A stretch of 21,315 nt of DNA from NCBI GenBank assembly GCA_964426135.1, contig CAYRPN010000107.1, positions 1 through 21,315 on the forward strand, given 5' to 3'. The notes beneath the pieces are model-generated. The model made no database searches. It was not told where the DNA came from and saw only the letters and a list, made by a program, of their open reading frames with translations. The translations under genes and the position numbers were made by a program. This document shows, one piece after another, positions 13,936 to 20,680 of the stretch. Source of the stretch: CAYRPN01 sp964426135. Lineage in GTDB: Bacteria > Planctomycetota > Phycisphaerae > Phycisphaerales > Phycisphaeraceae. The first letter of the stretch is position 1, and each line of letters opens with the position of its first letter.

Positions 13936-14796
13936 ATGCTCAAAGTCGGCATCGACAGTTACTGTTTCCATCGTTTCTTCGGGGAAGTGTATGCTCAGCA
14001 GAAGCAGCCGAAGAAGAGGCTGACGCTGGAGCAGTTCATCGACCTGGCGAAGAGCCTGAAGGTCGATGGCGTGTCGCTGGAATCGTGCTTCATTCCAAAC
14101 ACTGAAGCGGCGTATCTTCGATCCATCAAGGACATGCTCGACGAATACAGGTTCGACCGCGTCTGGGCATGGGGCCATCCGGATGGTTTGGAGGGCGGCA
14201 AAAACGTCAAGGCGTTCAAGGACATGATCGCCAACTTCGAGCATGCGAAGCACATCGGCGCCAAGGTCATGCGCGTCGTCGGTTCCAGCCTGATGTTCCG
14301 CTTCGAGGATCACCAGCAGCAGATCAAACGCCTGACGAAGATGTTCAAACAGGCGGTCAAGGTCGCGGCGGACTACGGCATCAAAATGGCGGTGGAGAAT
14401 CACATCGATTTCACCAGCGACGAGATCGTGCAACTGCTCGACGCGGTGGACAGCGAATATCTGGGCATCAACTTCGACACCGCCAACTTCGCCCGCCTGC
14501 TCGATGATCCGATCAAGGGCATGAAGAAACTCGCCCCGCGCGTGCTGGCAGTACATCTGAAGGATCTGAAGGTGAACAAGCAGGCGAGCGTGGATGACTG
14601 GTACTTTTTCTCATCGACCCCGGTGGGCGAGGGATTCGTCGACAACGTCGCCCTGGCGAAGATGCTGCGCGATGTGGGATACAAGGGCTTCCTCGCGGTG
14701 GAGACGGACTTCCTGCACCCGGACTACAAAGACGAGTTCGCGGCTATCGAACAGTCGGTGAAGGAACTGAAACGGATCGTCCGCAAGGTAGGTTGA
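13936..14796 (+). CDS. Sugar phosphate isomerase/epimerase (TIM barrel, AP-endonuclease-2 family)
   Basis: A 286-residue xylose-isomerase-like TIM barrel. The expected metal-binding quartet is visible at strand ends: Glu154 (AVENH), Asp181 (INFDTAN), His207 (AVHLKD) and Glu256 (AVETD). Such enzymes isomerise or epimerise keto sugars, inosose-like compounds or dehydrate them (IolE/IolI relatives). Together with the Gfo/Idh and AroE-like dehydrogenases this leaves an inositol-like substrate open. GGAGG at 13926-13930 sits ideally before the ATG at 13936, so an in-frame TTG at 13900 is not used as start. It follows the cupin gene by 72 bp, probably in the same transcript. Confidence 0.85.
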   Translation: MLKVGIDSYCFHRFFGEVYAQQKQPKKRLTLEQFIDLAKSLKVDGVSLESCFIPNTEAAYLRSIKDMLDEYRFDRVWAWGHPDGLEGGKNVKAFKDMIANFEHAKHIGAKVMRVVGSSLMFRFEDHQQQIKRLTKMFKQAVKVAADYGIKMAVENHIDFTSDEIVQLLDAVDSEYLGINFDTANFARLLDDPIKGMKKLAPRVLAVHLKDLKVNKQASVDDWYFFSSTPVGEGFVDNVALAKMLRDVGYKGFLAVETDFLHPDYKDEFAAIEQSVKELKRIVRKVG

Positions 14797-14803
14797 GCAA
14801 TTG

Positions 14804-14942
14804 TGTTTCCGCCGATGGACGCGGATGGACACCGATGAAAATAGGAACAGAGCCTGAAATAGCAAGGGAATGCGGAATAGCGGAGTGGCGACTGTATTGA
14901 CCCATCCCCTTCAACTGCGTTCATCTGCGGCTCATCAACATA
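14804..14942. repeat. Dispersed GATGGACGCGG-type repeat arms between two isomerase genes
   Basis: GATGGACGCGGATGGACACC near 14815-14834 and, in inverse orientation, CTGCGTTCATCTGCGGCTC near 14914-14934 look like arms of one repeat family. They fill much of the 164-bp gap before the L-fucose-isomerase-like gene. The only other signal there is the ribosome site AGAGGA (14952-14957). Confidence 0.45.
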
Positions 14943-14960
14943 TGCAGATACAGAGGACCC

Positions 14961-16289
14961 ATGAAAGCACGCCTTGTTCCAATATATTTTGAGCCCGGCC
15001 GGGATGCGGGATTTGATACTCAGCTGGCGGCACTGCGCGGCCTGATCGGCGATCGCGTGGAGTTGCTGCCGCCCGTTGCGCTGGGCAGGCCGTTGCCGAC
15101 GTGCGAAGCGGTCGTGTTTCCGCAGCTTCTGGGCGAAGGGTATCGGCGACTGGCGGATTTCAAGAAGATCGAAGTGCCGATCCTGGTCATCACCAGCGAG
15201 TTCGGCACGGTGTCCATGTGGGACTGGGAACTGATCGAGTATCTGCGCGGCGAAGGAGTCGCCACCATCGCGCCCTACGATCTGGAGCAGACGAAGCGCA
15301 TCTGTGCCGCGCTGACGGTGAAGCGCGAGCTGCGCGAGACGAAGTTCCTCGTCTTCCAGGACAACCCCGGCGAGGGGGCGCAGGCTCCGATCTTCAAGCG
15401 GTTTTACTGGTGGGAAGACGAGTGTACGCAGCGCATGCTCGCCAGGTTCGGCGTGACGATTCAGAAGAAGAGTTTCAAGGCGCTGGGAGCGGAGTCCGCG
15501 GCGGTGAGCGATGCGGAGGCGCAAGCGGTGCTCAGGCAGAAGCCGCTACCCGGGTCGGCCGGCGCGAATGTATCAGGCAAGCCCGCGCTGAGCGCGGCGA
15601 AACTATATATCGCCGTGAAGAGGCATATCGACGGCGATGCCAACATTCGCGCGGTCGGCATCAACTGCCTGAACGAATCGCATTTCTGCGACACCACGCC
15701 CTGCCTCGCGTGGAACTGGCTTTATGAAGAACGGCAACTGCTGTGGGGCTGCGAGGCGGATACGATGGCGATGCTCACCAAGTTCATTCTGCACCGCTCG
15801 CTGGGCCTGCCGATCTTCATGACGAATCTATATCCGTTCCTGATGGGCAACGCGGCGCTGAAGCATGAGAAGATCGCGGCATTTCCGACGGTGGATGGGC
15901 AGCCGGAGAATCACATTCTGATTGCCCACTGCGGCTATATGGGTGTGATTCCGCAGTCCTTCTCGACGCGCTGGTCGCTGAAGCCGAAGGTGCTGGCGAT
16001 CGTCGACCCCAACGCCACCGCCATCGACGCGGATTTCCCCACCGGCCCGATCACGCTGGCGAAACTGCATCCCTCGATGACGCGAATGACCGTGGCGGAG
16101 GCGGAACTCAAAGGCTACGCGAACTTCCCGGGCAGCGACTGCCTCAACGGCGGCGTGGTGAAGGTGCGCGACGGACACAAGCTGATGGCCACGCTTTCCT
16201 CGCATCACTACCTTGTCACGATCGGGCACAACCGCGTGGACATCGGCATGATCGGCAAGGTGTTCGGATTCGACGTGGACGACATCTGA
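14961..16289 (+). CDS. L-fucose/L-arabinose isomerase-like protein
   Basis: A 442-residue protein resembling the L-fucose isomerase superfamily. The central-to-C-terminal part has the recognisable blocks GINCLNESHFCDTTPC (about 233-248), LLWGCEADTMAMLTKFIL with the likely metal-binding Glu and Asp, LPIFMTNLYPF, and a late SSHHYLVTIGH segment with a candidate His ligand. Members interconvert aldoses and ketoses using a divalent metal. It is shorter than classical FucI (about 590 residues), in line with the divergent family found in sugar clusters. AGAGGA lies 4 nt upstream of the ATG. It is the last clear member of the carbohydrate cluster; an inverted repeat overlaps its stop codon. Confidence 0.8.
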   Translation: MKARLVPIYFEPGRDAGFDTQLAALRGLIGDRVELLPPVALGRPLPTCEAVVFPQLLGEGYRRLADFKKIEVPILVITSEFGTVSMWDWELIEYLRGEGVATIAPYDLEQTKRICAALTVKRELRETKFLVFQDNPGEGAQAPIFKRFYWWEDECTQRMLARFGVTIQKKSFKALGAESAAVSDAEAQAVLRQKPLPGSAGANVSGKPALSAAKLYIAVKRHIDGDANIRAVGINCLNESHFCDTTPCLAWNWLYEERQLLWGCEADTMAMLTKFILHRSLGLPIFMTNLYPFLMGNAALKHEKIAAFPTVDGQPENHILIAHCGYMGVIPQSFSTRWSLKPKVLAIVDPNATAIDADFPTGPITLAKLHPSMTRMTVAEAELKGYANFPGSDCLNGGVVKVRDGHKLMATLSSHHYLVTIGHNRVDIGMIGKVFGFDVDDI

Positions 16290-16345
16290 CGCAGATGTCC
16301 GCAGCGCGATTGAAACGAAAACGATTCGCGAGGATCATCTGCGTC
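16288..16345. repeat. Inverted repeat at the end of the sugar cluster
   Basis: GACGCAGATG (16288-16297) and CATCTGCGTC (16336-16345) are perfect 10-bp arms spaced by 38 nt, starting within the last stop codon of the cluster. It lacks a U-tract. It could end or stabilise the upstream transcript, or be another dispersed element. Confidence 0.4.
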
Positions 16346-16385
16346 GCTGTCGAAGTGCGGGCATCAACCAGTACGGAGGTTTCAC

Positions 16386-17075
16386 GTGGCTCTTGATCTT
16401 TCGCGGGAGGACATTGATCCGCGGCCGGTGCGTTCGAGCAGTGGATGCTCGAAGGGCTGCCTCATTGCGGTGATCGTCGTGGTGGTGCTCGTCGTCGGCG
16501 GAGCGCTTTACGTGTACTTGAATTTCAAGTCGCTTGCGACCAAGGCGGTGGCGGCGGTGCTGAAATCCGCCGTAGAGCAGTGGGACCTGCCCGCGGCGGA
16601 GAAGCAGCAAATCATCGTCCGCATCGACCGGCTGCGGGATGATTACATCGACGGCAGGATCACCGACGACCAGATGAGGCGGATCGTGGAGAAGATCACC
16701 GAGAGCCCGGCGGTTCCGGCCGGCATGGTGTTCTTCCTTCAGCAGAAGTATGTGACGGACTCGCCGATGAGCGACGAGGAGAAGGTGGCCGCCCGGCTCA
16801 CGCTTCAGCGCGTGGCGCGCGGCGTGTACGAGAAGTCCATCAGCAACAGCGAACTGGACGCGGTGATGCAGCCGGCAATGACGACGAACAGCAAAGGGGA
16901 TTCGGAGTTGAAGGAGAAGCTCACGCCGGAGGAATTGAGCGAGTTCCTGAAGCTGGCGGAGGCGGCGGCCGACAAAGCGCAGGTGCCGCGCGAGCCTTTC
17001 TCGATCGACATCGTCGGCGAGATCGACAAGGCAATCGACGGGGGCATGAAAGGCGATGACGGCGCCGGAAAGTGA
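16386..17075 (+). CDS. Hypothetical single-pass membrane protein
   Basis: A 229-residue protein not recognised as a known family. A short polar N-terminus is followed by one strongly hydrophobic helix at about 24-46 (GCLIAVIVVVVLVVGGALYV), so the rest (about 48-229) probably lies outside the cytoplasmic membrane. That domain is helical and charged, with DRLRDDYIDGRITDDQM, SPMSDEEKVAARLTLQR and KLTPEELSEFLKLAEAAADKA, and has no catalytic motif I can see. GGAGG lies 6 nt before the GTG at 16386, a strong reason for this start. The next gene, also exported, follows at 63 bp, so the two may be co-transcribed. Confidence 0.75.
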   Translation: MALDLSREDIDPRPVRSSSGCSKGCLIAVIVVVVLVVGGALYVYLNFKSLATKAVAAVLKSAVEQWDLPAAEKQQIIVRIDRLRDDYIDGRITDDQMRRIVEKITESPAVPAGMVFFLQQKYVTDSPMSDEEKVAARLTLQRVARGVYEKSISNSELDAVMQPAMTTNSKGDSELKEKLTPEELSEFLKLAEAAADKAQVPREPFSIDIVGEIDKAIDGGMKGDDGAGK

Positions 17076-17138
17076 GTTGAAGCTGGAACCGCCGGGATCG
17101 CTCGCGCGTCCAATCTCTCGTTCACCAAGGAGTTTACG

Positions 17139-17570
17139 ATGCGCATCGCCGCTTTTTTCACGTTCATCCTGACCGCTGTTTACTCGATCGACGCCGCGAT
17201 GGCATGCAGTTGCGCTCCGCCGCCGCCGCCGAAGCAGGCGTTGGCGGGATCGACGGCGGTGTTTGCCGGCAAGTGTGTGGATGTCACGATCAAGGACAAC
17301 CAAAAAATCGCGACCTTTGAGGTCACGCGCGTGTGGAAGGGCGAAGTCGGCGAAAAGGTCGTCGTAACGACGGCGGTGCACGGCGCGACCTGCGGTTTCG
17401 CTTTCACCACCAAGGGCGATGCGACCTATCTCGTCTATTGCTACGGCGAAAAGGACAAATTGGCCACCAACATCTGCACCCGCACCAACACGCTGGCCGG
17501 CGGCAAGCAGGATCTGAAGGACCTGGGCGAGGGGAGTGAGCCGAAGAAGGAAGAGAAAAAGCAGGCGTGA
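17139..17570 (+). CDS. Secreted Cys-rich protein with TIMP/NTR-like fold
   Basis: A 143-residue protein with a signal peptide (1-22, cleavage after AMA) that exposes Cys23 as the first mature residue, followed by CSCAPPPPP. Six cysteines are present (23, 25, 46, 85, 101, 113). The order CSC, FAGKCVDV, FEVTRVWKG, GATCGF, TYLVYCYG, NICTRTNTL matches bacterial proteins of the tissue-inhibitor-of-metalloproteinase/netrin (NTR) type, an OB-fold stabilised by disulphides. In animals TIMPs block metalloproteases through the N-terminal Cys; the bacterial role is unknown. The C-terminal tail is Lys/Glu-rich. AAGGAG precedes the ATG with good spacing. Confidence 0.75.
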   Translation: MRIAAFFTFILTAVYSIDAAMACSCAPPPPPKQALAGSTAVFAGKCVDVTIKDNQKIATFEVTRVWKGEVGEKVVVTTAVHGATCGFAFTTKGDATYLVYCYGEKDKLATNICTRTNTLAGGKQDLKDLGEGSEPKKEEKKQA

Positions 17571-17582
17571 GCACGGGGGTTC

Positions 17583-17611
17583 GGGCATGGGGGCTTCAAG
17601 CTCCCATGCCC
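17583..17611. repeat. REP-like palindrome upstream of the RAYT gene
   Basis: GGGCATGGG (17583-17591) and CCCATGCCC (17603-17611) are perfect arms; the inner part CTTCAAG continues the stem almost to the centre. Its reverse complement closely resembles the palindrome at 18327-18354, so the two form an inverted pair around the transposase gene. Confidence 0.85.
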
Positions 17612-17648
17612 TGCGAGCCATGCACAACCAACAGTCATTGATACAATC

Positions 17649-18293
17649 ATGCCCATGCCGAACTTCCATCGGTCATCCGGGGCGGATCGCACCTGGCGGG
17701 GCAAGCACTCATTTCAACATTGGTATCGCGACAACCAGGTGTATTTCATCACCGCGCGTTGTCAGTCGAAGTACCACGGGTTCGCAAGCGATCCTGCGAA
17801 GAACATCTTCTGGCGGCAATTCGACCAATACACGGGCAAGTTCGGCTTCGTTCCCTGGATCACGTCGCTCCTGGACAATCACTATCACACTATTGGCTAT
17901 CTTAAAATTGGCGCGAATCTCGCGCCGATGATGCAGGGCATTCAAGGCTCCGTCGCGAAACTCGTGAATGACGTGATGCAAGCGCAGTTCGTGGCGGAGG
18001 AACTTGAAGTTCCTCCGCCTGGCGACCGCGGCGGCGACGGCAGGCTTGTGCCGTTCTGGCGCGACGCGAAGAAGAGAAACTATTTCGATGGCTGCTTGCG
18101 GAATGAGAGGCAAGGGCGACTCACGTATCGGTATGTACTGACGCAGTGCCGACGACACGGGATTTGCGACGATCCGAAAGACTATCCGCATACGCGAATC
18201 AACGTTGAGATGGAGCGCGCGGTTAAACGCGCCACCGAGTTGCAAGCGTTCCTGTATGGCGTGCGCTACAGGCGGTACGAGGGTGATGCGTGA
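17649..18293 (+). CDS. REP-associated tyrosine transposase (RAYT, Y1/IS200-like)
   Basis: A 214-residue HUH-type single-strand DNA transposase relative. The HUH pair is His78 and His80 in LLDNHYHTIG. The catalytic Tyr is probably Tyr145 in NYFDGCLRN or one of Tyr160/162 in LTYRYVLTQCRRHG. The block VPFWRDAKKRNYFDGCL and the ending DYPHTRI are typical of RAYTs. It is bracketed by palindromes 37 bp upstream and 33 bp downstream, the arrangement expected for a REP-maintaining enzyme. A third palindrome (17993-18019) inside the gene encodes an extra AEELEVPPP stretch (about 115-124) not typical of the family. A TACAAT -10-like element lies directly before the ATG. Probably intact, with activity uncertain because of the insertion. 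Confidence 0.85.
   Translation: MPMPNFHRSSGADRTWRGKHSFQHWYRDNQVYFITARCQSKYHGFASDPAKNIFWRQFDQYTGKFGFVPWITSLLDNHYHTIGYLKIGANLAPMMQGIQGSVAKLVNDVMQAQFVAEELEVPPPGDRGGDGRLVPFWRDAKKRNYFDGCLRNERQGRLTYRYVLTQCRRHGICDDPKDYPHTRINVEMERAVKRATELQAFLYGVRYRRYEGDA
17993..18019. repeat. Intragenic palindrome within the RAYT gene
   Basis: Perfect 13-bp arms, GGCGGAGGAACTT (17993-18005) and AAGTTCCTCCGCC (18007-18019), around one base. The centre CTTGAAG is the same as in the downstream flanking palindrome. It stays in frame. Confidence 0.85.
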
Positions 18294-18326
18294 GCGGGAG
18301 GCTTATGCGTGAGCGCGAGATCCCCC

Positions 18327-18354
18327 GGCATGGGGGCTTGAAGCCCCCCATGCC
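18327..18354. repeat. REP-like palindrome downstream of the RAYT gene
   Basis: GGCATGGGGG (18327-18336), centre CTTGAAG and CCCCCATGCC (18345-18354) form a strong hairpin related to 17583-17611 in inverted orientation. It lies between the convergent RAYT and UDP-glucuronate decarboxylase genes. Confidence 0.85.
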
Positions 18355-18384
18355 CGCGCGCCCGTTCAAGCGCCGCACGCCGGT

Positions 18385-19401
18385 TCAAGCTCCCGATCCC
18401 GCGCGCTGCGAGTTTTTGTGCGCCGTGTGGTCCGTGGGCTTTCTGAATTTCGACAGGTCGAGCGACTGGAAGTATGCGATCGTCTTCTTCAAGCCGTCGG
18501 CGAGTTTCACCTTCGGCTCCCAGCCCAGCTTCTTCTTCGCCAGCGAGATGTCCGGCTTGCGCTGCAGCGGATCGTCGTTGGGCAGCGGCAGATACACGAT
18601 CTTGCTCTTGCTCTTGGTGAGCTTGATGACTTTTTCCGCCAGTTCCTTGATCGTGAACTCGCCGGGGTTGCCGATGTTGACCGGGCCGACGAAATCATCG
18701 CTGTTGTTCATGTGGGCGATGATGGCGTTGACGAGGTCGTCGCAGTAGCAGAACGATCGCGTCTGCGAACCGTCGCCGTAGATGGTGATGTTCTGCCCGG
18801 TGATGGCCTGGACGATGAAGTTGCTGACGACGCGGCCGTCGTAGGGATGCATGCGCGGGCCGTAGGTATTGAAGATGCGCACGACGCGGATGTTGACGCC
18901 GTTGCTGCGGTGGTAGTCGAAGAAAAGCGTCTCAGCGGCGCGTTTGCCTTCGTCGTAACACGCGCGGATGCCGATGGGATTGACATTGCCACGGTAGCTT
19001 TCAGTCTGCGGATGATGCTCGGGCGTGGGGTCGCCGTAGACTTCGCTGGTCGATGCCTGCAGCACTTTCGCCTTGCACCGCTTGGCCATGCCCAGCACAT
19101 TGATCGCGCCCATCACGCTGACCTTCATGGTCTTGATGGGGTTGTACTGGTAATGCACGGGCGACGCGGGGCACGCCATGTTGTAAATCTCGTCCACCTC
19201 CAGCCACATGGGGTGTGTGATGTCATGGCGCACCAGTTCGAAATTCGGCTTGCCCAGGAGGTGCGCGATGTTGTTTTTCTGGCTGGTGAAGAAGTTGTCG
19301 AGGCAGATGACATCGTGGCCGGCGTTGACCATGCGGTCGCAGATATGCGAGCCGAGGAAGCCGGCGCCGCCGGTGACGAGGATACGTTTGAGAGTGGACA
19401 T
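18385..19401 (-). CDS. UDP-glucuronate decarboxylase (UDP-xylose synthase), extended SDR family
   Basis: A 338-residue NAD-dependent SDR enzyme that converts UDP-glucuronate to UDP-xylose for polysaccharide or glycan assembly. Motifs: Rossmann loop TGGAGFLGSHI (10-20), STSEVYGDP (117-125) with the catalytic Ser/Thr-Ser-Glu, and YDEGK with Tyr149 and Lys153. The UXS-specific segments HPMWLEVDEIYNMACPASP, NTYGPRMHPYDGRVVSNFI and GDGSQTRSFCYCDDLV distinguish it from UDP-glucose epimerases. Length is as expected. The ATG at 19401 fits the fold; a longer reading to 19473 would translate heptamer repeats. No Shine-Dalgarno is visible: the heptamer array begins only 8 nt upstream. Nearest neighbours are unrelated to it. 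Confidence 0.93.
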   Translation of the reverse strand: MSTLKRILVTGGAGFLGSHICDRMVNAGHDVICLDNFFTSQKNNIAHLLGKPNFELVRHDITHPMWLEVDEIYNMACPASPVHYQYNPIKTMKVSVMGAINVLGMAKRCKAKVLQASTSEVYGDPTPEHHPQTESYRGNVNPIGIRACYDEGKRAAETLFFDYHRSNGVNIRVVRIFNTYGPRMHPYDGRVVSNFIVQAITGQNITIYGDGSQTRSFCYCDDLVNAIIAHMNNSDDFVGPVNIGNPGEFTIKELAEKVIKLTKSKSKIVYLPLPNDDPLQRKPDISLAKKKLGWEPKVKLADGLKKTIAYFQSLDLSKFRKPTDHTAHKNSQRAGSGA

Positions 19402-19408
19402 GGGAAGA

Positions 19409-19440
19409 GGGTTCAGGGTGTAGGGTGTAGGGTGTAGGGT
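19409..19440 (+). repeat. Heptamer array 1 (GGGTGTA) before the UXS start codon
   Basis: GGGTTCA, three GGGTGTA units and a final GGGT. On the sense strand of the minus-strand UXS gene this reads as a C-rich leader ending 8 nt before ATG. Confidence 0.9.
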
Positions 19441-19571
19441 CCGGATATCGGCAGGTCGTCGCGCGACATGCATCTGATATCGGTTATCTGGTGGTTTGAG
19501 ATGTGCGGTTCGCGCCCTGTTGAGATGCGTGCTGGCGAGCGGATTCTGCCCCTAATCCGGCCATGCCGGAA

Positions 19572-19606
19572 GGGCCAGGGGTAGCGGGCCAAGGGTAGAG
19601 GGATAA
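19572..19606 (+). repeat. Degenerate heptamer array (GGGCCAR/GGGTAGN)
   Basis: Five consecutive 7-bp units: GGGCCAG, GGGTAGC, GGGCCAA, GGGTAGA, GGGATAA. The GGGCCAR unit is the same as in the array before the alcohol dehydrogenase gene (minus strand there). The rest of the 274-bp gap 19402-19675 shows no gene. Confidence 0.75.
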
Positions 19607-19648
19607 GAACTTCTGTGCGCCGTGCGTAGAAGTTGCAGTGTCAGAATC

Positions 19649-19683
19649 TACACCCTAAACCCTAAACCCTACACCCTAAACCC
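19649..19683 (+). repeat. Heptamer array 2 (TAAACCC/TACACCC), overlaps a stop codon
   Basis: Five exact 7-bp units. The minus-strand gene ending at 19676 takes its TAG stop, and its last residues Arg-Val, from this array. Confidence 0.9.
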
Positions 19684-20104
19684 TGATCTCAAACCGCGCG
19701 CCTTTCTCCACGTCGAACCCCACCAGTTGCCCGACCTGGAACTGTTCCGCCTTCTGGTTCGGCATGAGCGTGCAGATCACCGGCGCGCCACAGTAGATGG
19801 TGATCGTCTTGCGCGCAGCGTCGGTGGCGATGATGCGGCCCTGCAACCGTCGCGGCCGGCCGAACAAGGGTTCGATGAACCGCCCGCCGGTGGTAGTGAC
19901 ATCCACCCGCTTGGCGCTGGCGTAGATGGTGCCCGCGATGGGCTTGTTCAGTTCCGCCGCGGCCAGCGCGCTGCCTGGCGCGGCGTCCGCGTGAAGGAGG
20001 ATGCGGTAATCGGTGCCGGGCAAAGCGAGAACGATGCTGGAGTCTTTTCGTTCCGCAAGGGTTCCATGCACGATGGGACTGTCGATGGTGGTGGCGTGGG
20101 ACAT
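19676..20104 (-). CDS. Hypothetical protein, mostly beta, flanked by heptamer arrays
   Basis: A 142-residue protein not recognised. It has no signal peptide or membrane segment. Predicted content is beta-rich with two similar halves: VHGTLAERKDSSIVLALPGTDYRILL (about 12-37) and LQGRIIATDAARKTITIYCGAPVICTL (about 87-113), each a pair of strands with a turn, suggestive of a small barrel. The frame is clean and GC-typical, which favours a real gene. Both ends touch repeats: the ATG at 20104 directly abuts heptamer array 3, leaving no room for a Shine-Dalgarno, and the TAG stop lies in array 2. It could be leaderless, or a slightly later start may be used, but no good internal candidate was seen. 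Confidence 0.6.
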   Translation of the reverse strand: MSHATTIDSPIVHGTLAERKDSSIVLALPGTDYRILLHADAAPGSALAAAELNKPIAGTIYASAKRVDVTTTGGRFIEPLFGRPRRLQGRIIATDAARKTITIYCGAPVICTLMPNQKAEQFQVGQLVGFDVEKGARFEIRV

Positions 20105-20145
20105 GGGATTAGGGTTTAGGGTTTAGGGTGTAGGGTGTAGGGTTT
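20105..20145 (+). repeat. Heptamer array 3 (GGGTTTA/GGGTGTA)
   Basis: GGGATTA, two GGGTTTA, two GGGTGTA and a partial GGGTTT. It starts at the base next to the minus-strand start codon (20102-20104). The unit GGGTTTA equals the plant-type telomere heptamer, probably by chance. Confidence 0.9.
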
Positions 20146-20250
20146 GATGTCGGTGGTCTGGGGTTCAGCGACTCGGCCCGCGGGACGCCACGACTGCAAC
20201 CGCGACGCTCAGGCCGGGTTCGCTCCAGCGCATGGGTAGGCGCAAAGTCG

Positions 20251-20484
20251 TCATAAACCATCTCTCCGCCGCTTCCTGCCAACGATGCGCTCGTATGCAA
20301 GCATGGAAAGTAAAAGAACCAGTGGCAAGAACGCGACAGCAACTCCACCGAGAAAAAGCCACATGCCGACTCGACGCAACTCGGTGTAACTGCCGAACGT
20401 GGCAAGAAGCAGCAAAGTGAAAGCTGCGAGCCACAAAACCGCTGCCAGCGAAACTACAATGGATTCTGGTTTTGGCGTGCGCAT
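20251..20484 (-). CDS. Small hypothetical membrane protein
   Basis: A 77-residue protein with two hydrophobic helices (about 9-28 and 38-60), a short polar link containing ELRR between them, and a basic C-terminal tail (GRKRRR). By the positive-inside rule the tail and probably the N-terminus face the cytoplasm. No family is recognised. The start codon at 20484 lacks a clear ribosome binding site. The clean two-helix pattern supports a real gene, but its small size and slightly lower GC keep confidence moderate. About 105 bp without a visible gene separate it from heptamer array 3. Confidence 0.5.
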   Translation of the reverse strand: MRTPKPESIVVSLAAVLWLAAFTLLLLATFGSYTELRRVGMWLFLGGVAVAFLPLVLLLSMLAYERIVGRKRRRDGL

Positions 20485-20596
20485 TCGGAGTGGCTTAACT
20501 GGAGTTCTGGAACTCGCCGCCCATTGTGCGCGGCGGCAATCGGTATCTTATCCCGCCGCTCAAACCACAACAGCACTCGACCCAATGCCCCAGCCC

Positions 20597-20680
20597 CTAC
20601 ACCCTAAACCCTAAACCCTACACCCTACACCCTACACCCTACACCCTACACCCTACACCCTACACCCTACACCCTCCCCC
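20597..20680 (+). repeat. Heptamer array 4 (CTACACC), 11 units, abutting a GTG start
   Basis: Eleven 7-bp units (CTACACC, two CTAAACC, then eight CTACACC) from 20597 to 20673, then CTCCCCC (20674-20680), ending at the GTG of the next gene. It is the longest array of the window. Confidence 0.92.

Noticed and set aside
18418..19437. 339-codon plus-strand frame opposite UDP-glucuronate decarboxylase
   Set aside because: The SDR motifs on the minus strand are clear; the opposite frame has no recognisable domain.
19402..19473. N-terminal extension of UDP-glucuronate decarboxylase
   Set aside because: The extra 24 residues are encoded by the heptamer array, and the Rossmann motif sits at the normal distance from ATG 19401.
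19409..20680. CRISPR array or eukaryotic telomere for the CCCTAMA heptamers
   Set aside because: Units are contiguous 7-mers without spacers, so not CRISPR. Although CCCTAAA equals the plant telomere unit, arrays are short, mixed and lie between bacterial genes.
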